Shown: positions 25,738 through 35,585 of the stretch, piece after piece
How positions within the stretch are numbered: position 1 is the first letter of the stretch
Layout: each line of letters begins with the position of its first letter
Source of the DNA: Streptomyces sp. RPT161
GTDB taxonomy: Bacteria; Actinomycetota; Actinomycetes; Streptomycetales; Streptomycetaceae
Assembly: GCF_027533845.1 (NCBI RefSeq)
Contig: NZ_JAPZVN010000009.1
Coordinates: 232,423 to 296,422 of the forward strand
Length of the DNA: 64,000 nucleotides
Direction: 5' to 3'
Translations under genes and position numbers: made by a program
The notes under the pieces: model-generated
Database searches by the model: none
The model's input: only the letters and a program-made list of their open reading frames with translations
Told to the model about the DNA's origin: nothing

Positions 25738-27561
25738 GTGTCGATCAAGGTCTCCGACTACGTCCTACAGCGACTGCGCGAATGGGACGTCGAACACGTC
25801 TTCGCCTACGCGGGTGACGGCATCAACGGCCTGCTCGCCGCCTGGGGCCGTGCCAACAACAATCCGCAGTTCGTGCAGGCACGGCACGAGGAGATGGCCG
25901 CGTTCGAGGCCGTCGGATACGCCAAGTTCTCCGGCAAGGTCGGCGTGTGCGCGGCCACCTCGGGGCCCGGCGCGATCCATCTGCTCAACGGCCTGTACGA
26001 CGCGAAGCTTGACCACGTTCCCGTCGTGGCGATCGTCGGGCAGACCAACCGCAGCGCCATGGGCGGCTCCTACCAGCAGGAAGTCGACCTGCTGAGCCTG
26101 TACAAGGACGTCGCGTCCGCGTTCTGCGAGATGGTGACCGTCCCCGAACAGCTCCCCAACGTGATCGACCGGGCGATGCGAACCGCCCTCGCCCAGCGCA
26201 CCGTGACCGCCGTCATCCTCCCCGCCGACGTGCAGGAGCTCGACTACTCGCCGCCCACCCACGCCTTCAAGATGGTTCCCTCCAGTCTCGGTATCGCCGA
26301 GTACGCGCCGGTCCCGACGGACACCGAGATCGCCAGGGCGGCCGAGGTGCTCAACTCCGGGGAGAAGGTCGCCATCCTGATCGGGCAGGGCGCGCGGGGA
26401 GCACGGCCCGAGGTCGAGGAGGTGGCCGACCTTCTGGGCGCCGGAGTGGCCAAGGCACTGCTGGGCAAGGACGCGCTACCCGATGACCTTCCCTATGTGA
26501 CCGGGGCCATCGGGTTGCTCGGCACGCGCCCCTCCTACGAGCTGATGCGGGACTGCGACACGTTGCTCGTCGTGGGCTCCAACTTCCCGTACACCCAGTT
26601 CCTGCCGGAACTCGACCAGGCGCGCGCGGTACAGATCGACATCGACCCGCACATGGTCGGGCTGCGCTACCCGTTCGAAGTCAACCTGGTCGGGGACGCC
26701 CGCGAGACCCTTCGCCGCCTGTTGCCGCAGCTGAAGCGGAAGAAGCACGGGGCATGGCGTAAGAAGATCGAGAAGGACACCGCCCGCTGGTGGGAGGTCA
26801 TGCAGCGGCGTGCCGCGGTCGACGCCGATCCCATCAACCCCGAATACGTCGTGCACGCCGTCGACGCACTGCTTCCGGAGAACGTCATCCTGGCCGCCGA
26901 CTCCGGCTCCGCGGCCAACTGGTACGCCCGACACCTGCGCATGCGCGGCACGATGCGCGGCTCGCTGTCCGGAACCCTGGCCACGATGGGTCCCGGGGTG
27001 CCCTATGTCATCGGCGCCAAGTTCGCCCATCCCGACCGGCCCACGCTGGCGATCGTCGGCGACGGCGCCATGCAGATGAACGGAATGGCCGAACTCGTCA
27101 CCGCCGCGAAGTACTGGCGGGACTGGCAGGACCCGCGACTGATCGTCGCGGTGCTCAACAACCAGGACCTCAACCAGGTCACCTGGGAGATGCGCGCCAT
27201 GTCGGGGGCGCCGCAGTTCGAGCCGTCGCAGCACATCCCGGACGTGCCCTACGCGGACTTCGCCCGCTCCATCGGGCTCGGCGGCGTGCGCGTGGAGAAG
27301 CCCGGCGAGGTGGAGGCAGCCTGGCACAAGGCGCTGGGGGCCGACCGGCCCTTCGTCATCGACTTCCGCACCGATCCGGCAGTCCCGCCGATCCCGCCGC
27401 ACGCCTCCCTCGACCAGATCGAGGCCGCCGCGGCCTCGATCCTCAAGGGCGACAGCGACCGCGTCGACATGGTCAAGCAGGGTCTGAAGGCCAAGGTCCA
27501 GGAAATGCTGCCCGGCCACCGGCACCGCGGGGACCGGCCGGGCGCACAGGAAGACCGATGA
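25738..27561 (+). CDS. Thiamine-diphosphate enzyme, pyruvate oxidase/acetolactate synthase type
   Basis: This 607-residue protein has the three domains of the POX/AHAS family: an N-terminal Pyr domain with the catalytic Glu in ARHEEMAAF, a central domain, and a C-terminal PP domain with GDGAMQMNG...LNNQDL. It looks most like pyruvate oxidase (PoxB-like), which decarboxylates pyruvate to acetate or acetyl phosphate. The GTG start has a GAGGAAGG site. The stop overlaps the next start by three bases. After a hydroxy-acid dehydrogenase that could make pyruvate, a short pyruvate-oxidising route is possible (inference). Confidence 0.87.
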   Translation: MSIKVSDYVLQRLREWDVEHVFAYAGDGINGLLAAWGRANNNPQFVQARHEEMAAFEAVGYAKFSGKVGVCAATSGPGAIHLLNGLYDAKLDHVPVVAIVGQTNRSAMGGSYQQEVDLLSLYKDVASAFCEMVTVPEQLPNVIDRAMRTALAQRTVTAVILPADVQELDYSPPTHAFKMVPSSLGIAEYAPVPTDTEIARAAEVLNSGEKVAILIGQGARGARPEVEEVADLLGAGVAKALLGKDALPDDLPYVTGAIGLLGTRPSYELMRDCDTLLVVGSNFPYTQFLPELDQARAVQIDIDPHMVGLRYPFEVNLVGDARETLRRLLPQLKRKKHGAWRKKIEKDTARWWEVMQRRAAVDADPINPEYVVHAVDALLPENVILAADSGSAANWYARHLRMRGTMRGSLSGTLATMGPGVPYVIGAKFAHPDRPTLAIVGDGAMQMNGMAELVTAAKYWRDWQDPRLIVAVLNNQDLNQVTWEMRAMSGAPQFEPSQHIPDVPYADFARSIGLGGVRVEKPGEVEAAWHKALGADRPFVIDFRTDPAVPPIPPHASLDQIEAAAASILKGDSDRVDMVKQGLKAKVQEMLPGHRHRGDRPGAQEDR

Positions 27562-28682
27562 CGACAACCGCCGGCCGCGCGGAGCCTCTGGTCGACGCCG
27601 TCGAGACGGCCGTCTACACCGTCCCCACCGACGCCCCGGAAGCTGACGGAACACTCAGTTGGGACGCGACGACCCTGGTGCTCGTCCACGTCCGCAGCGG
27701 GCAGACCACAGGCTTGGGCTACACCTACGGCGCGCCGGCGACCGGGCAGGTCGTCACCGGCCAACTGGCGGCCGCCGTGACGGGTCGGTGCGCCTGGGAC
27801 GTCCCGGCAGCCAACGAGGCGATGAGCCAGGCGGTGCGTAACACCGGACGTCCAGGGCTGGCCGCCGGGGCCATATCGGCCGTCGACATCGCCCTGTGGG
27901 ATCTCAAAGCCCGGCTGCTCGGCCTGCCTCTCGTGCGGTTGCTCGGCGCGCACCGCCCGCAGGTGCCCATCTACGGCAGCGGCGGCTTCACCACCTACGA
28001 CGCGAAGACGCAGGACCGCCAGCTGCGGTCGTGGGTGCAGGAGCAGGGCATCGAACGGGTCAAGATCAAGATTGGCGAGTCCTGGGGCACGGCGGAGGAC
28101 CGTGACCGGCAGCGCGTCGCGCAGGCACGCGCCAGCATCGGCGACACGGCGGAACTCTACGTTGACGCCAACGGCGCCTACTCCGCGAAGCAGTCGATCA
28201 GGCTCGCCCAGTACCTGGACGACCAAGGCGTCACCTGGTTCGAGGAACCGGTCTCCTCCGACGACCTGGCAGGGCTCGCACAGGTCCGGGCCGCGGTCCG
28301 TGCGGACGTGACCGCCGGCGAGTACGGCTACGCCCTGCCGTACTTCGGGCACATGCTCGGCGCCGGTGCCGTGGACTGCCTGCAGGCCGACGTCACCCGC
28401 TGCGGGGGTATCACCGTCTGGCTGCGGGTGGCGGCTCTGGCCGAAGCCGCCGGACTGCACATCTCCGGCCACTGCGCACCCGCCGTCCACGCCCACGCCG
28501 CGGCCGCCGTGCCCAATCTGCGCCATCTGGAATGGTTCCACGACCACGTCCGCATCGAGAACCTTCTCTTCGGCGGAACCCTCGACCCCCACGGCGGGCA
28601 CATCCGCCCCGGAGCCGACGGCACACCCGGCCACGGGCTGACGCTCCTGGCGGACCAGGCCGAGCCCTACCGCACCGGTTGA
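27558..28682 (+). CDS. Enolase-superfamily (mandelate racemase / muconate lactonising-type) enzyme
   Basis: This 374-residue protein has an N-terminal capping domain and a C-terminal barrel. Barrel residues are visible: the Lys-x-Lys motif (VKIKIGES), metal-ligand Asp in YVDANGAYS, Glu in FEEPVS, Glu in TAGEYGY, and a His near the end (ISGHCAPAVHAH). This arrangement is the MR/acid-sugar dehydratase pattern. It is translationally coupled to the TPP enzyme (ATGA). A substrate such as an aldonic acid cannot be assigned from sequence. Confidence 0.87.
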   Translation: MTTTAGRAEPLVDAVETAVYTVPTDAPEADGTLSWDATTLVLVHVRSGQTTGLGYTYGAPATGQVVTGQLAAAVTGRCAWDVPAANEAMSQAVRNTGRPGLAAGAISAVDIALWDLKARLLGLPLVRLLGAHRPQVPIYGSGGFTTYDAKTQDRQLRSWVQEQGIERVKIKIGESWGTAEDRDRQRVAQARASIGDTAELYVDANGAYSAKQSIRLAQYLDDQGVTWFEEPVSSDDLAGLAQVRAAVRADVTAGEYGYALPYFGHMLGAGAVDCLQADVTRCGGITVWLRVAALAEAAGLHISGHCAPAVHAHAAAAVPNLRHLEWFHDHVRIENLLFGGTLDPHGGHIRPGADGTPGHGLTLLADQAEPYRTG

Positions 28683-28694
28683 GTACGGAGAACC

Positions 28695-30473
28695 ATGAGC
28701 CTGCTCCAGCCGACCACCGGACACAGCGTCTTCCCGCCCCAACAGTTGCGTGACTACGCCATGCTCGCGGACGGCGAACGCGGCGCGCTTGTCGGCCCGC
28801 GCGGAGAGATCTGCTGGCTGTGCGCGCCCCACTGGGACGGCGACGCCGTCTTCGCCACGCTCATCGGGGGAGACGGCGTCTACGCGGTGACGCCTCGCGG
28901 GCCGTTCGTCTCCGGCGGCTACTACGAGGAAGGTTCGCTGATCTGGCGCAGCCGCTGGATCACACACGACAGCATCATCGAGTGCCGCGAAGCCCTCGCC
29001 TTTCCCGGCGAGGACGACCGCCTCGTGCTCTTGCGCCGTGTCATGGCGCGCCAGGGGACGGCCTCAGTGCGAGTGGTCCTGTGCCCGTGCGCCGACTACG
29101 GTCGACAGCCGCTGAGCGACCCCCACAACACCGAAGGGGTGTGGACCGCGCGGACGGGCGACCACTACATGCGGTGGTCCGGTGGGGCGGACGCGCGACT
29201 CGTGGACAGCGCCGGACCCGGCCGTCAACTCGTCCTGGACCTGGCCCTGGAGACCGGGGAACAACACGATCTCGTACTGGAGATAAGCACCACTCCCCCA
29301 CGAGGCCGCCCCGTCGATGCCACCCGCGCGTGGACCGCCACCGAACAGTCCTGGGCGCACACCATCCCCCCGCTCAACCCCACCATCGCGCCGCACGACG
29401 CCAGCCACGCCTACGCCGTCCTCCGCGGCATGACCAGCGCCACCGGCGGCATGGTCGCGGCAGCCACCACCAGCCTCCCGGAGCGCGCGGAGCAGGGACG
29501 CAACTACGACTACCGTTACGTATGGATCCGCGACCAGTGCTACGCGGGCCAGGCCGCCGCGGCCGCCGGTGCCCACCCCTTGCTGGATGCCGCCGTCCGC
29601 TTCGTCACCGCCCAACTCCACACCCACGGGCCCCAGCTGAAACCCGCCTACACCACACACGGCGGCCCCGTTCCGGACCAGCGCTCACTCGACCTCCCCG
29701 GCTACCCCGGCGGCTTCGACCGCATCGGAAACCACATCAACCGCCAGTTCCAACTCGACGCGTTCGGCGAGGCCCTCCTGCTGCTCGCCGCCGCGGCCCG
29801 CGCCGGCAGACTCGACGACGACGGCTGGAAAGGCGCGGAACTCGCCGCGGCCACCATCGAGACCCGCTGGCGCGAACCCGACGCGGGCATCTGGGAACTG
29901 GACGACCAGGCATGGACCCACAGCCGCCTGATCTGCGTCGCCGGACTGCGCGGCATGGCCGCCGTCGCCCCACGCTCCCGTCAGGCCCGGCGCTGGAGTG
30001 CTCTGGCGGAGACCATCTTCGCCGCCACCGCCGCCGCCTCACTACATCCGAACGGCTACTGGCAACGCTCCCCCAACGATTCCAGGCTCGACGCAGCCCT
30101 ACTACTGCCCCCACTGCGCGGCGCCCTGCCTGCCGACGACCCCCGCACCCGAACCACACTGCACGCTTATAGGCAGCAACTGACCGACAGACACCACGCC
30201 TACCGCTTCCGACACGACGATCGCCCGCTGGAGGAAGCCGAGGGCGCGTTCCTCCTGTGCGGCTTCGTCATGGCACTGGCAGAGCACCGCCAAGGCAACG
30301 AGATCGCCGCCCGCACCTGGTTCGAACGCAACCGCGCCGCGCACGGACCGGCGCAGCTGTACTCCGAGGAATACGACGTCGCCCAGCACCAGCTACGCGG
30401 CAACCTGCCACAAGCCTTCGTCCACGCCTTCATGCTCGAAAGCGCGGCCCGACTGGCAGCGCAGCCGCCGTGA
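28695..30473 (+). CDS. Glycoside hydrolase family 15 protein (glucoamylase/trehalase-like)
   Basis: This 592-residue protein has an N-terminal beta-sandwich (DYAMLADGERGALVGPRGEI) and an (alpha/alpha)6 barrel. The barrel shows RNYDYRYVWIRDQCYAG, the DAGIWELDD region with the acid Glu, and near the C-terminus EEYD...GNLPQAFVHA with the general base. No signal peptide is seen, so it acts on intracellular trehalose, maltodextrin or a glucoside. It is 12 bp after the enolase-type gene and has its own GGAG site. It is probably part of the same operon. Confidence 0.9.
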   Translation: MSLLQPTTGHSVFPPQQLRDYAMLADGERGALVGPRGEICWLCAPHWDGDAVFATLIGGDGVYAVTPRGPFVSGGYYEEGSLIWRSRWITHDSIIECREALAFPGEDDRLVLLRRVMARQGTASVRVVLCPCADYGRQPLSDPHNTEGVWTARTGDHYMRWSGGADARLVDSAGPGRQLVLDLALETGEQHDLVLEISTTPPRGRPVDATRAWTATEQSWAHTIPPLNPTIAPHDASHAYAVLRGMTSATGGMVAAATTSLPERAEQGRNYDYRYVWIRDQCYAGQAAAAAGAHPLLDAAVRFVTAQLHTHGPQLKPAYTTHGGPVPDQRSLDLPGYPGGFDRIGNHINRQFQLDAFGEALLLLAAAARAGRLDDDGWKGAELAAATIETRWREPDAGIWELDDQAWTHSRLICVAGLRGMAAVAPRSRQARRWSALAETIFAATAAASLHPNGYWQRSPNDSRLDAALLLPPLRGALPADDPRTRTTLHAYRQQLTDRHHAYRFRHDDRPLEEAEGAFLLCGFVMALAEHRQGNEIAARTWFERNRAAHGPAQLYSEEYDVAQHQLRGNLPQAFVHAFMLESAARLAAQPP

Positions 30474-30519
30474 CACCACGCCCGCCGCAACGAACCCACA
30501 CCCTCCCGAAAGGCACACC

Positions 30520-31533
30520 ATGAGCGAGCCCGTCATCGTCATCACTGGTGCGAGCGCCGGAATCGGCCGGGCAACGGCGCGGATGTTCGCCCGCCGTGGA
30601 GCGAAGCTGGCGCTGCTCGCCCGCGGGCGGGCCGGGCTGGAGGCAGCCGCCGACGAAGTGCGCGCCAGCGGTGGACGAGCGCTGGTGGTACCGACCGACG
30701 TGGCCGACCACCGGCAGGTCGAGGAAGCCGCACGCACCGTCGAGGAGTCGCTCGGCCCCATCGATGTGTGGATCAACGTGGCATTCACCTCCGTCTTCGC
30801 CCCGTTCGTCGAAATCGAACCGGACGAGTACCAGCGCGTCACCGACGTGACCTACCTCGGATGCGTGAACGGCACCCGGGCCGCCCTGCGGCGGATGCTG
30901 CCCAGGGACGCCGGCGTGATCGTGCAGGTCGGATCAGCGCTCGGCGCACGGTCCATTCCCCTGCAGTCGGCCTACTGCGGCGCCAAACACGCCGTCAACG
31001 GCTTCACCTCCTCTGTGCGCACCGAACTGCTCCACAACGGGAGCAACGTCCACATCACGGTCGTACAGATGCCCGCCGTCAACACCCCGCAGTTCTCGTG
31101 GGTCCTGTCCCGGCTACCGAACCACCCGCAACCGGTCCCGCCGATCTACCAGCCCGAGGTGGCCGCCCGCGCCATCGTCCACGCCGCCCACCACCCACGC
31201 CGCAAGCAGTACTACGTAGGGGCGTCCACAGTCGCGACGACACTCGCCAACAACGTGGCACCCGCGCTCCTGGACCGCTACCTGGCCCGTACCGGATTCC
31301 GCTCCCAGCAGACCGACGACAAGACAACCGCTGAACGGCCGAACAACCTCTGGCACCCCGTCGACGACCACAAGGGCCGGGACTTCGGCGCACACGGCGT
31401 CTTCGACGACCGCTCCGCAGCCCGCTCACCTCAAGCCGCCATGGCCCGGCATCCCCTACTCGTGTCCACGGCGGTGGCGGCGGGAGCCGCCGCGGTCGGC
31501 CTGGTGAGGCGACGCATGGCTCGGAACCGGTAA
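30520..31533 (+). CDS. SDR-family oxidoreductase with C-terminal membrane helix
   Basis: This 337-residue classical short-chain dehydrogenase has the TGASAGIGRA loop, the YCGAKHA active-site motif, and then a ~70-residue extension that ends in a hydrophobic segment and a basic tail (about residues 312-337). The hydrophobic tail, like that of the FAD/Fe-S gene at the head of this run, suggests a membrane-attached redox enzyme. It is 46 bp downstream of the GH15 gene. The substrate is unknown. Confidence 0.87.
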   Translation: MSEPVIVITGASAGIGRATARMFARRGAKLALLARGRAGLEAAADEVRASGGRALVVPTDVADHRQVEEAARTVEESLGPIDVWINVAFTSVFAPFVEIEPDEYQRVTDVTYLGCVNGTRAALRRMLPRDAGVIVQVGSALGARSIPLQSAYCGAKHAVNGFTSSVRTELLHNGSNVHITVVQMPAVNTPQFSWVLSRLPNHPQPVPPIYQPEVAARAIVHAAHHPRRKQYYVGASTVATTLANNVAPALLDRYLARTGFRSQQTDDKTTAERPNNLWHPVDDHKGRDFGAHGVFDDRSAARSPQAAMARHPLLVSTAVAAGAAAVGLVRRRMARNR

Positions 31534-31913
31534 GAGCCCCGGCCGCCCAACCAAGGCCTCGAACCTGGCAGTTGGAGCTGGCGTCGCCGGTGCGCCAACC
31601 CAAGGCCACCGCAGCCTCCACCGTCCCGAGGTGTACACCCGACGCCTATGAGGAACGCGGAGGCGGGGGCTTGAGTTCATCGGTGGGACAGAAGACTTGG
31701 ACCGCCGCCGCAGCCCCGGTCGATGTCAGTCAGGCCGCCCCGCGGTCACAGTGATACGCGCGAGGCGGCACAGCACCGGAATGGACGTCCATCAGGTGCG
31801 CGGTCGGCGGGTGTGCGGTGTGATGTGAGCGTCGGCCGGGTTCGGCTGTGCTACTGCCAGCGGCAGAGCGTCGAGTCGTCACCGGCGGCACAGCGACCCA
31901 TAGGGAGACCGGT
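31534..31913. promoter_or_regulatory. Upstream region of the multicopper oxidase, containing a dispersed repeat
   Basis: No gene was recognised. It holds one copy of the ~115-bp repeat also found at 43457-43569, and must include the multicopper oxidase promoter. I could not place -35/-10 boxes. Confidence 0.4.
31550..31665. repeat. Dispersed repeat copy 1 (partner at 43457-43569)
   Basis: Aligned with 43457-43569, identity is concentrated in GGCAGTTGGAG(C/T)TGGCGTC, in CACCG-C-GC-TCCACC and in GAGGAACGCGGAG. Plus-strand translations share QLELASP, TAAST and YEERG. The minus strand shares (D/E)AAV, GDA and SNC. It may be a relic of one coding sequence or a non-coding element. Confidence 0.5.
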
Positions 31914-33407
31914 GTGATACGTCGTCTATCAGGCAGCCTGTGTAGGCTTTTGACCGGACTGGCCCTTCCCGCCGCCTTGTTGGCCGGTGGCATCGCAGGA
32001 GTCTCGGCCACCGCCCCGCCATGGTCGGCCCTCCACAGCAAGGTGAACCCCTCCACCGCGACCCACACCGGACTACCGCTGGAGGACCCGCCAGAGCTGG
32101 TCAGCCGCCACGGCGTTCTGCGGGCACGGATCCTTGTGGAGCGGCGGAAGGTCCGGGTAGGCGCCCGTCTCCTGTTCGCCCTCACCTACAACGGCCGCTA
32201 CATGCCCCCGACCCTCCGTCTGAGGCCTGGTGACCGGCTCGACCTGGCCATGACGAACCGGACGGGGGAAGGCACGAACCTGCACGTGCACGGCCTCCAT
32301 GTGTCCCCCCGCAGCCCCGCGGACAACATCTTCATCACCATCAGGCCGGGCCAGACCTATCACTACTCGTACCTGCTCCCGCCGTCCGCCACGCCCGGCA
32401 CATACTGGTACCACTCGCACGAGGACCCGCGGTCCGCCGCCCAGGTGGCCGGAGGCGAGTCGGGCGTCATCATCGTCGACGGGCTGCGCAAGTACCTGCC
32501 GGAGTCACTGCGCCACATTACCGAGCACGTCATCGCGCTCAAGGACGACCAGATCGCGGGCGACTCGATCAAGACCGAGGGGCTGACCATCGGAGCCGCG
32601 ACCAACCGGACGGTCAACGGCCAGCAGAATCCGGTGATCAGCATTCATCCGGGGGAGACCCAGCTGTGGCGGCTGTCAAACATCGGCGCCAACATCTACT
32701 ACAACCTGCACCTGCCGGGATCCAAGTTCTACGTGATCGCGCAGGACGGTTTTCCCGTCAAGCGGATCTACGCCGCGGACAGCCTCGTCATCCCGGCTGC
32801 CTCCCGCTTCGACGTGCTCGTGCAGGGCGGCCCGGCGGGCAGCGTCCCGCTGCGCACCCTCGCCTACAACTCCGGCCCGACCGGCAACCAGTTCCCTCAG
32901 GTGGACCTTGCCAAGGTGATCTCCCAAGGAGCGCCGAGAACCCCGGTCCCCATCCCCGCCGACTTCGCGCCGAACGACGACCTCAGCCACGCCAAAGTTG
33001 CCGCGCGGCACACCGTTGTCTACACCGAGAACACCGCGGGCACCCAATTCTTCATCAACGGCAAGCTGTTCGACCCGAACCGGGTGGACTTCACCTCGAC
33101 TCTCAACACGGTCGAGGAGTGGACCGTACTCAACCAGACCAACGAAGACCACTCCTTCCACATGCACACCAACCACTTCCAGGTCATGAGCATCAACGGA
33201 GGTCCTCCGCCCAGCGGCCACGCCTGGTACGAGACGGTCAACGTCCCGTTCCGCGGCAGCCTGGTCGTCCGGGTCCACTTCACCGACTTCGTCGGGAAGA
33301 CGGTGCTGCACTGCCATCTCCTCAACCACGAGGACAAAGGCATGATGGCCGTACTCAACATCGTTCCAGGCCGACGGGCTCCTGCGGCCACATCGCCGCG
33401 CTCGTGA
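31914..33407 (+). CDS. Secreted multicopper oxidase
   Basis: This 497-residue laccase-like oxidase has a Sec signal peptide (about residues 1-35) and all four copper motifs: NLHVHGLHV, YWYHSHED, HSFHMHTNHF and HCHLLNHEDKG. The GTG at 31914 is preceded by GGGAG. Multicopper oxidases oxidise phenols, metals or small aromatics using O2. No copper chaperone or efflux gene is adjacent. Confidence 0.92.
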   Translation: MIRRLSGSLCRLLTGLALPAALLAGGIAGVSATAPPWSALHSKVNPSTATHTGLPLEDPPELVSRHGVLRARILVERRKVRVGARLLFALTYNGRYMPPTLRLRPGDRLDLAMTNRTGEGTNLHVHGLHVSPRSPADNIFITIRPGQTYHYSYLLPPSATPGTYWYHSHEDPRSAAQVAGGESGVIIVDGLRKYLPESLRHITEHVIALKDDQIAGDSIKTEGLTIGAATNRTVNGQQNPVISIHPGETQLWRLSNIGANIYYNLHLPGSKFYVIAQDGFPVKRIYAADSLVIPAASRFDVLVQGGPAGSVPLRTLAYNSGPTGNQFPQVDLAKVISQGAPRTPVPIPADFAPNDDLSHAKVAARHTVVYTENTAGTQFFINGKLFDPNRVDFTSTLNTVEEWTVLNQTNEDHSFHMHTNHFQVMSINGGPPPSGHAWYETVNVPFRGSLVVRVHFTDFVGKTVLHCHLLNHEDKGMMAVLNIVPGRRAPAATSPRS

Positions 33408-33597
33408 CGCCGGTTCGCTGTGCCGGGCCGCCGGTGGGTGAACCTGACACCCACCACTTGACGCCGGACGACGACGTACCGGCGTCAGCGGCCAGGTGGC
33501 CGGGAGAGCCAACCGCATTGCCGTGAAGGCAAGTTGGCAGGGAGGCCCGACCCGCTCGCGGGCGCGGGCGGCCTGGTCGGCGTAGCGGCACCTTGGG

Positions 33598-34683
33598 TCA
33601 CCCGGTGTCGTCTCCCTTGCCGGTCGTACCGTACGAGGACCGCTCCCGGAGCCGTTCACGCTGCGGTACGACGGTGTACTTCGGATCGCGTGCGGATGCG
33701 TCGCCTGCGTGAAAGACCCCGAAGCGGGTGCAGGCGGAACCCGTGAGAAGCGCCAGTCCACCGACCACCGCCGCGGGGCGGCTGCGGCGGCCGAGTACCA
33801 CGGCGGTGGCGGCGCCGCCCGCGGTCAGCCAGCGGGCGGCTCGCATGAGTCGGCCTGCCCGCCCTTCCTGGTAGGTCTGCGCGACGATGCCCAGACGTCG
33901 CTCCATCAGTTCGGTCACCGCCATATCCGCCACGGCGCCGAGCGCGGCAGCGTGGCGCGCCGGACCGTTCTCCTGTGCCGGGCCGAGCACCAACGCCATC
34001 CCCGCGGCTGCCGCGGTGGCGGAAGCGGTGAACAGGTACGGCAGTTCGCGGTGGGCGTCGTGCCAGGCCGGTACGGCCGTGTCGGCGGCGAGGACCGCGG
34101 TGTAGGAGGCGACGGCCGGCCCGAGTACCGCGGCACTGGCGGTCGCGGCGGCGCCTGTCCGCGGGAGTCTTCCGGTGATCGCGCTGAAGGCGGCGGCCCC
34201 GGCGGCGGGCCCGTAGCAGGCAAGCAGCCACGACCCCATGCTCATCGGGGAGGTGGGTTTGAAGACCCGCAGCATGTTGGCGAACCTGCTCGGCCTGCCC
34301 AGGTCGTGGACGAGGGCGGCGGCGGACAGCGAGACGGCGGCCAGGGAAGAGACCTTCATGGCCCGCGCGGTGGCGGCGGCTCCGGTGAGGTGCGCGCCTG
34401 CCGCGAGCACCGAGCCGGCACCGGCCAGACCGCCGAGGAAGAAGTAGCCGGCGATGTCGCGGGCGCTCCAGGACGGCGGTTTGATCACCGGTTTCCCGTA
34501 GTAGGAGGTGAACTCGGCCTGGGGCACCATGAGTTCCTCAGCGCGGCGCTTACGGCCCCGGCGCCGACGGTTGCCCGGATCGCCTGGGGCCGCGGGCGAC
34601 GCCTCTCTGCCGGGCCGCGCCCCTTCAACGCCACGCCGACTCACCCCGTGACTGTCGTCGCCGAACGCGCCGGTGCCGGTCAT
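33598..34683 (-). CDS. NrfD-type integral membrane subunit of the formate dehydrogenase
   Basis: This 361-residue protein has about eight hydrophobic helices and an Arg-rich cytoplasmic N-terminus of ~70 residues, ending with the conserved SYYGKPVIKPPSWS-type start of the NrfD/PsrC core. Such subunits pass electrons from the iron-sulfur subunit to quinone. The start overlaps the stop of the beta subunit gene (ATGA). The long basic N-terminus is unusual. It completes an alpha-beta-NrfD operon. Confidence 0.85.
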   Translation of the reverse strand: MTGTGAFGDDSHGVSRRGVEGARPGREASPAAPGDPGNRRRRGRKRRAEELMVPQAEFTSYYGKPVIKPPSWSARDIAGYFFLGGLAGAGSVLAAGAHLTGAAATARAMKVSSLAAVSLSAAALVHDLGRPSRFANMLRVFKPTSPMSMGSWLLACYGPAAGAAAFSAITGRLPRTGAAATASAAVLGPAVASYTAVLAADTAVPAWHDAHRELPYLFTASATAAAAGMALVLGPAQENGPARHAAALGAVADMAVTELMERRLGIVAQTYQEGRAGRLMRAARWLTAGGAATAVVLGRRSRPAAVVGGLALLTGSACTRFGVFHAGDASARDPKYTVVPQRERLRERSSYGTTGKGDDTG

Positions 34684-35585
34684 CGTGTCACCTTTCGCCC
34701 CGCGGAACGGGAGGTGGCGAACGCCAGGGCCACTGCGCCCACCAGGGCGACGGCCGCGGCTCCCGCGTGCTTCCACATGGCGGGCAGGTCGCGGGTGGTC
34801 ACCACCGGGTCGGGCGGCAGGCCGTAGACCTCCGGCTCGTCCAGCAGCAGGAAGAACGCGCCGTCGCCACCGACGCCGGGGTCGTCACCGTACAGCCGGG
34901 CCTGCGGCACCCCGGCCTCGCGCAGCTGGTCGACACGCAGCGCGGCACGCTCGCGCAGTTCGTCCAGCGGGCCGAACTGGATGGAGTCGGTGGGGCACGC
35001 CTTGGCGCAGGCGGGCTCCTGGCCCGCACCCAGCCGGTCGTAGCACATGGTGCACTTGAAGGCCCGGCCGTCGCTCTCGCGCTTCTCGATGACGCCGTAC
35101 GGGCAGGCCGGCACGCAGTAGCCGCAGCCGTTGCAGATGTCCTCCTGGACGACGACCGTGCCGAACTCCGTGCGGAACAGGGAGCCGGTGGGACACACGT
35201 CCAGGCAGGCGGCGTGGGTGCAGTGCTTGCACACGTCGGAGGACATCAGCCAGCGCAGCTCGGTGCGCCCGTCGGGGCTGGGCGGCTTGTCCGCGGTGGC
35301 CGGCGGTTCGGGCACCGCCTTGGGCGCCGACTGCTCGATGAAGGCGACATGCCGCCAGGTGGAGGCGCCCAGCCCCTGGGTGTTGTCGTAGGACATGCCC
35401 GTCAGGGACAGCCCGTCCTCCGGGATGGCGTTCCACTCCTTGCAGGCGACCTCGCATGCCTTGCAACCGATGCACACCGAGGTGTCGGTGAAGAAACCGA
35501 CGCGGGGCGGGTGTTCCCCGTGGCCGGCGTCCCCGGCCGGGTCGGGCTCGGGGCCGGAAAGCTGTCGGTCGAGGGAGTCGGTCAT
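34680..35585 (-). CDS. Formate dehydrogenase iron-sulfur (beta) subunit
   Basis: This 301-residue electron-transfer subunit carries four cysteine clusters: CIGCKACEVAC, CKHCTHAACLDVCP, CNGCGYCVPACP and CTMCYDRL...CAKACP. It ends with a single transmembrane helix (about residues 272-292), as in FdnH. The ATG overlaps the alpha-subunit stop by four bases with a GGAGG site. Because of an upstream frameshift the beta frame is continuous with the alpha frame, which can mislead gene finders into calling one 1,410-residue fusion; these are two genes. Confidence 0.9.
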   Translation of the reverse strand: MTDSLDRQLSGPEPDPAGDAGHGEHPPRVGFFTDTSVCIGCKACEVACKEWNAIPEDGLSLTGMSYDNTQGLGASTWRHVAFIEQSAPKAVPEPPATADKPPSPDGRTELRWLMSSDVCKHCTHAACLDVCPTGSLFRTEFGTVVVQEDICNGCGYCVPACPYGVIEKRESDGRAFKCTMCYDRLGAGQEPACAKACPTDSIQFGPLDELRERAALRVDQLREAGVPQARLYGDDPGVGGDGAFFLLLDEPEVYGLPPDPVVTTRDLPAMWKHAGAAAVALVGAVALAFATSRSAGRKVTR

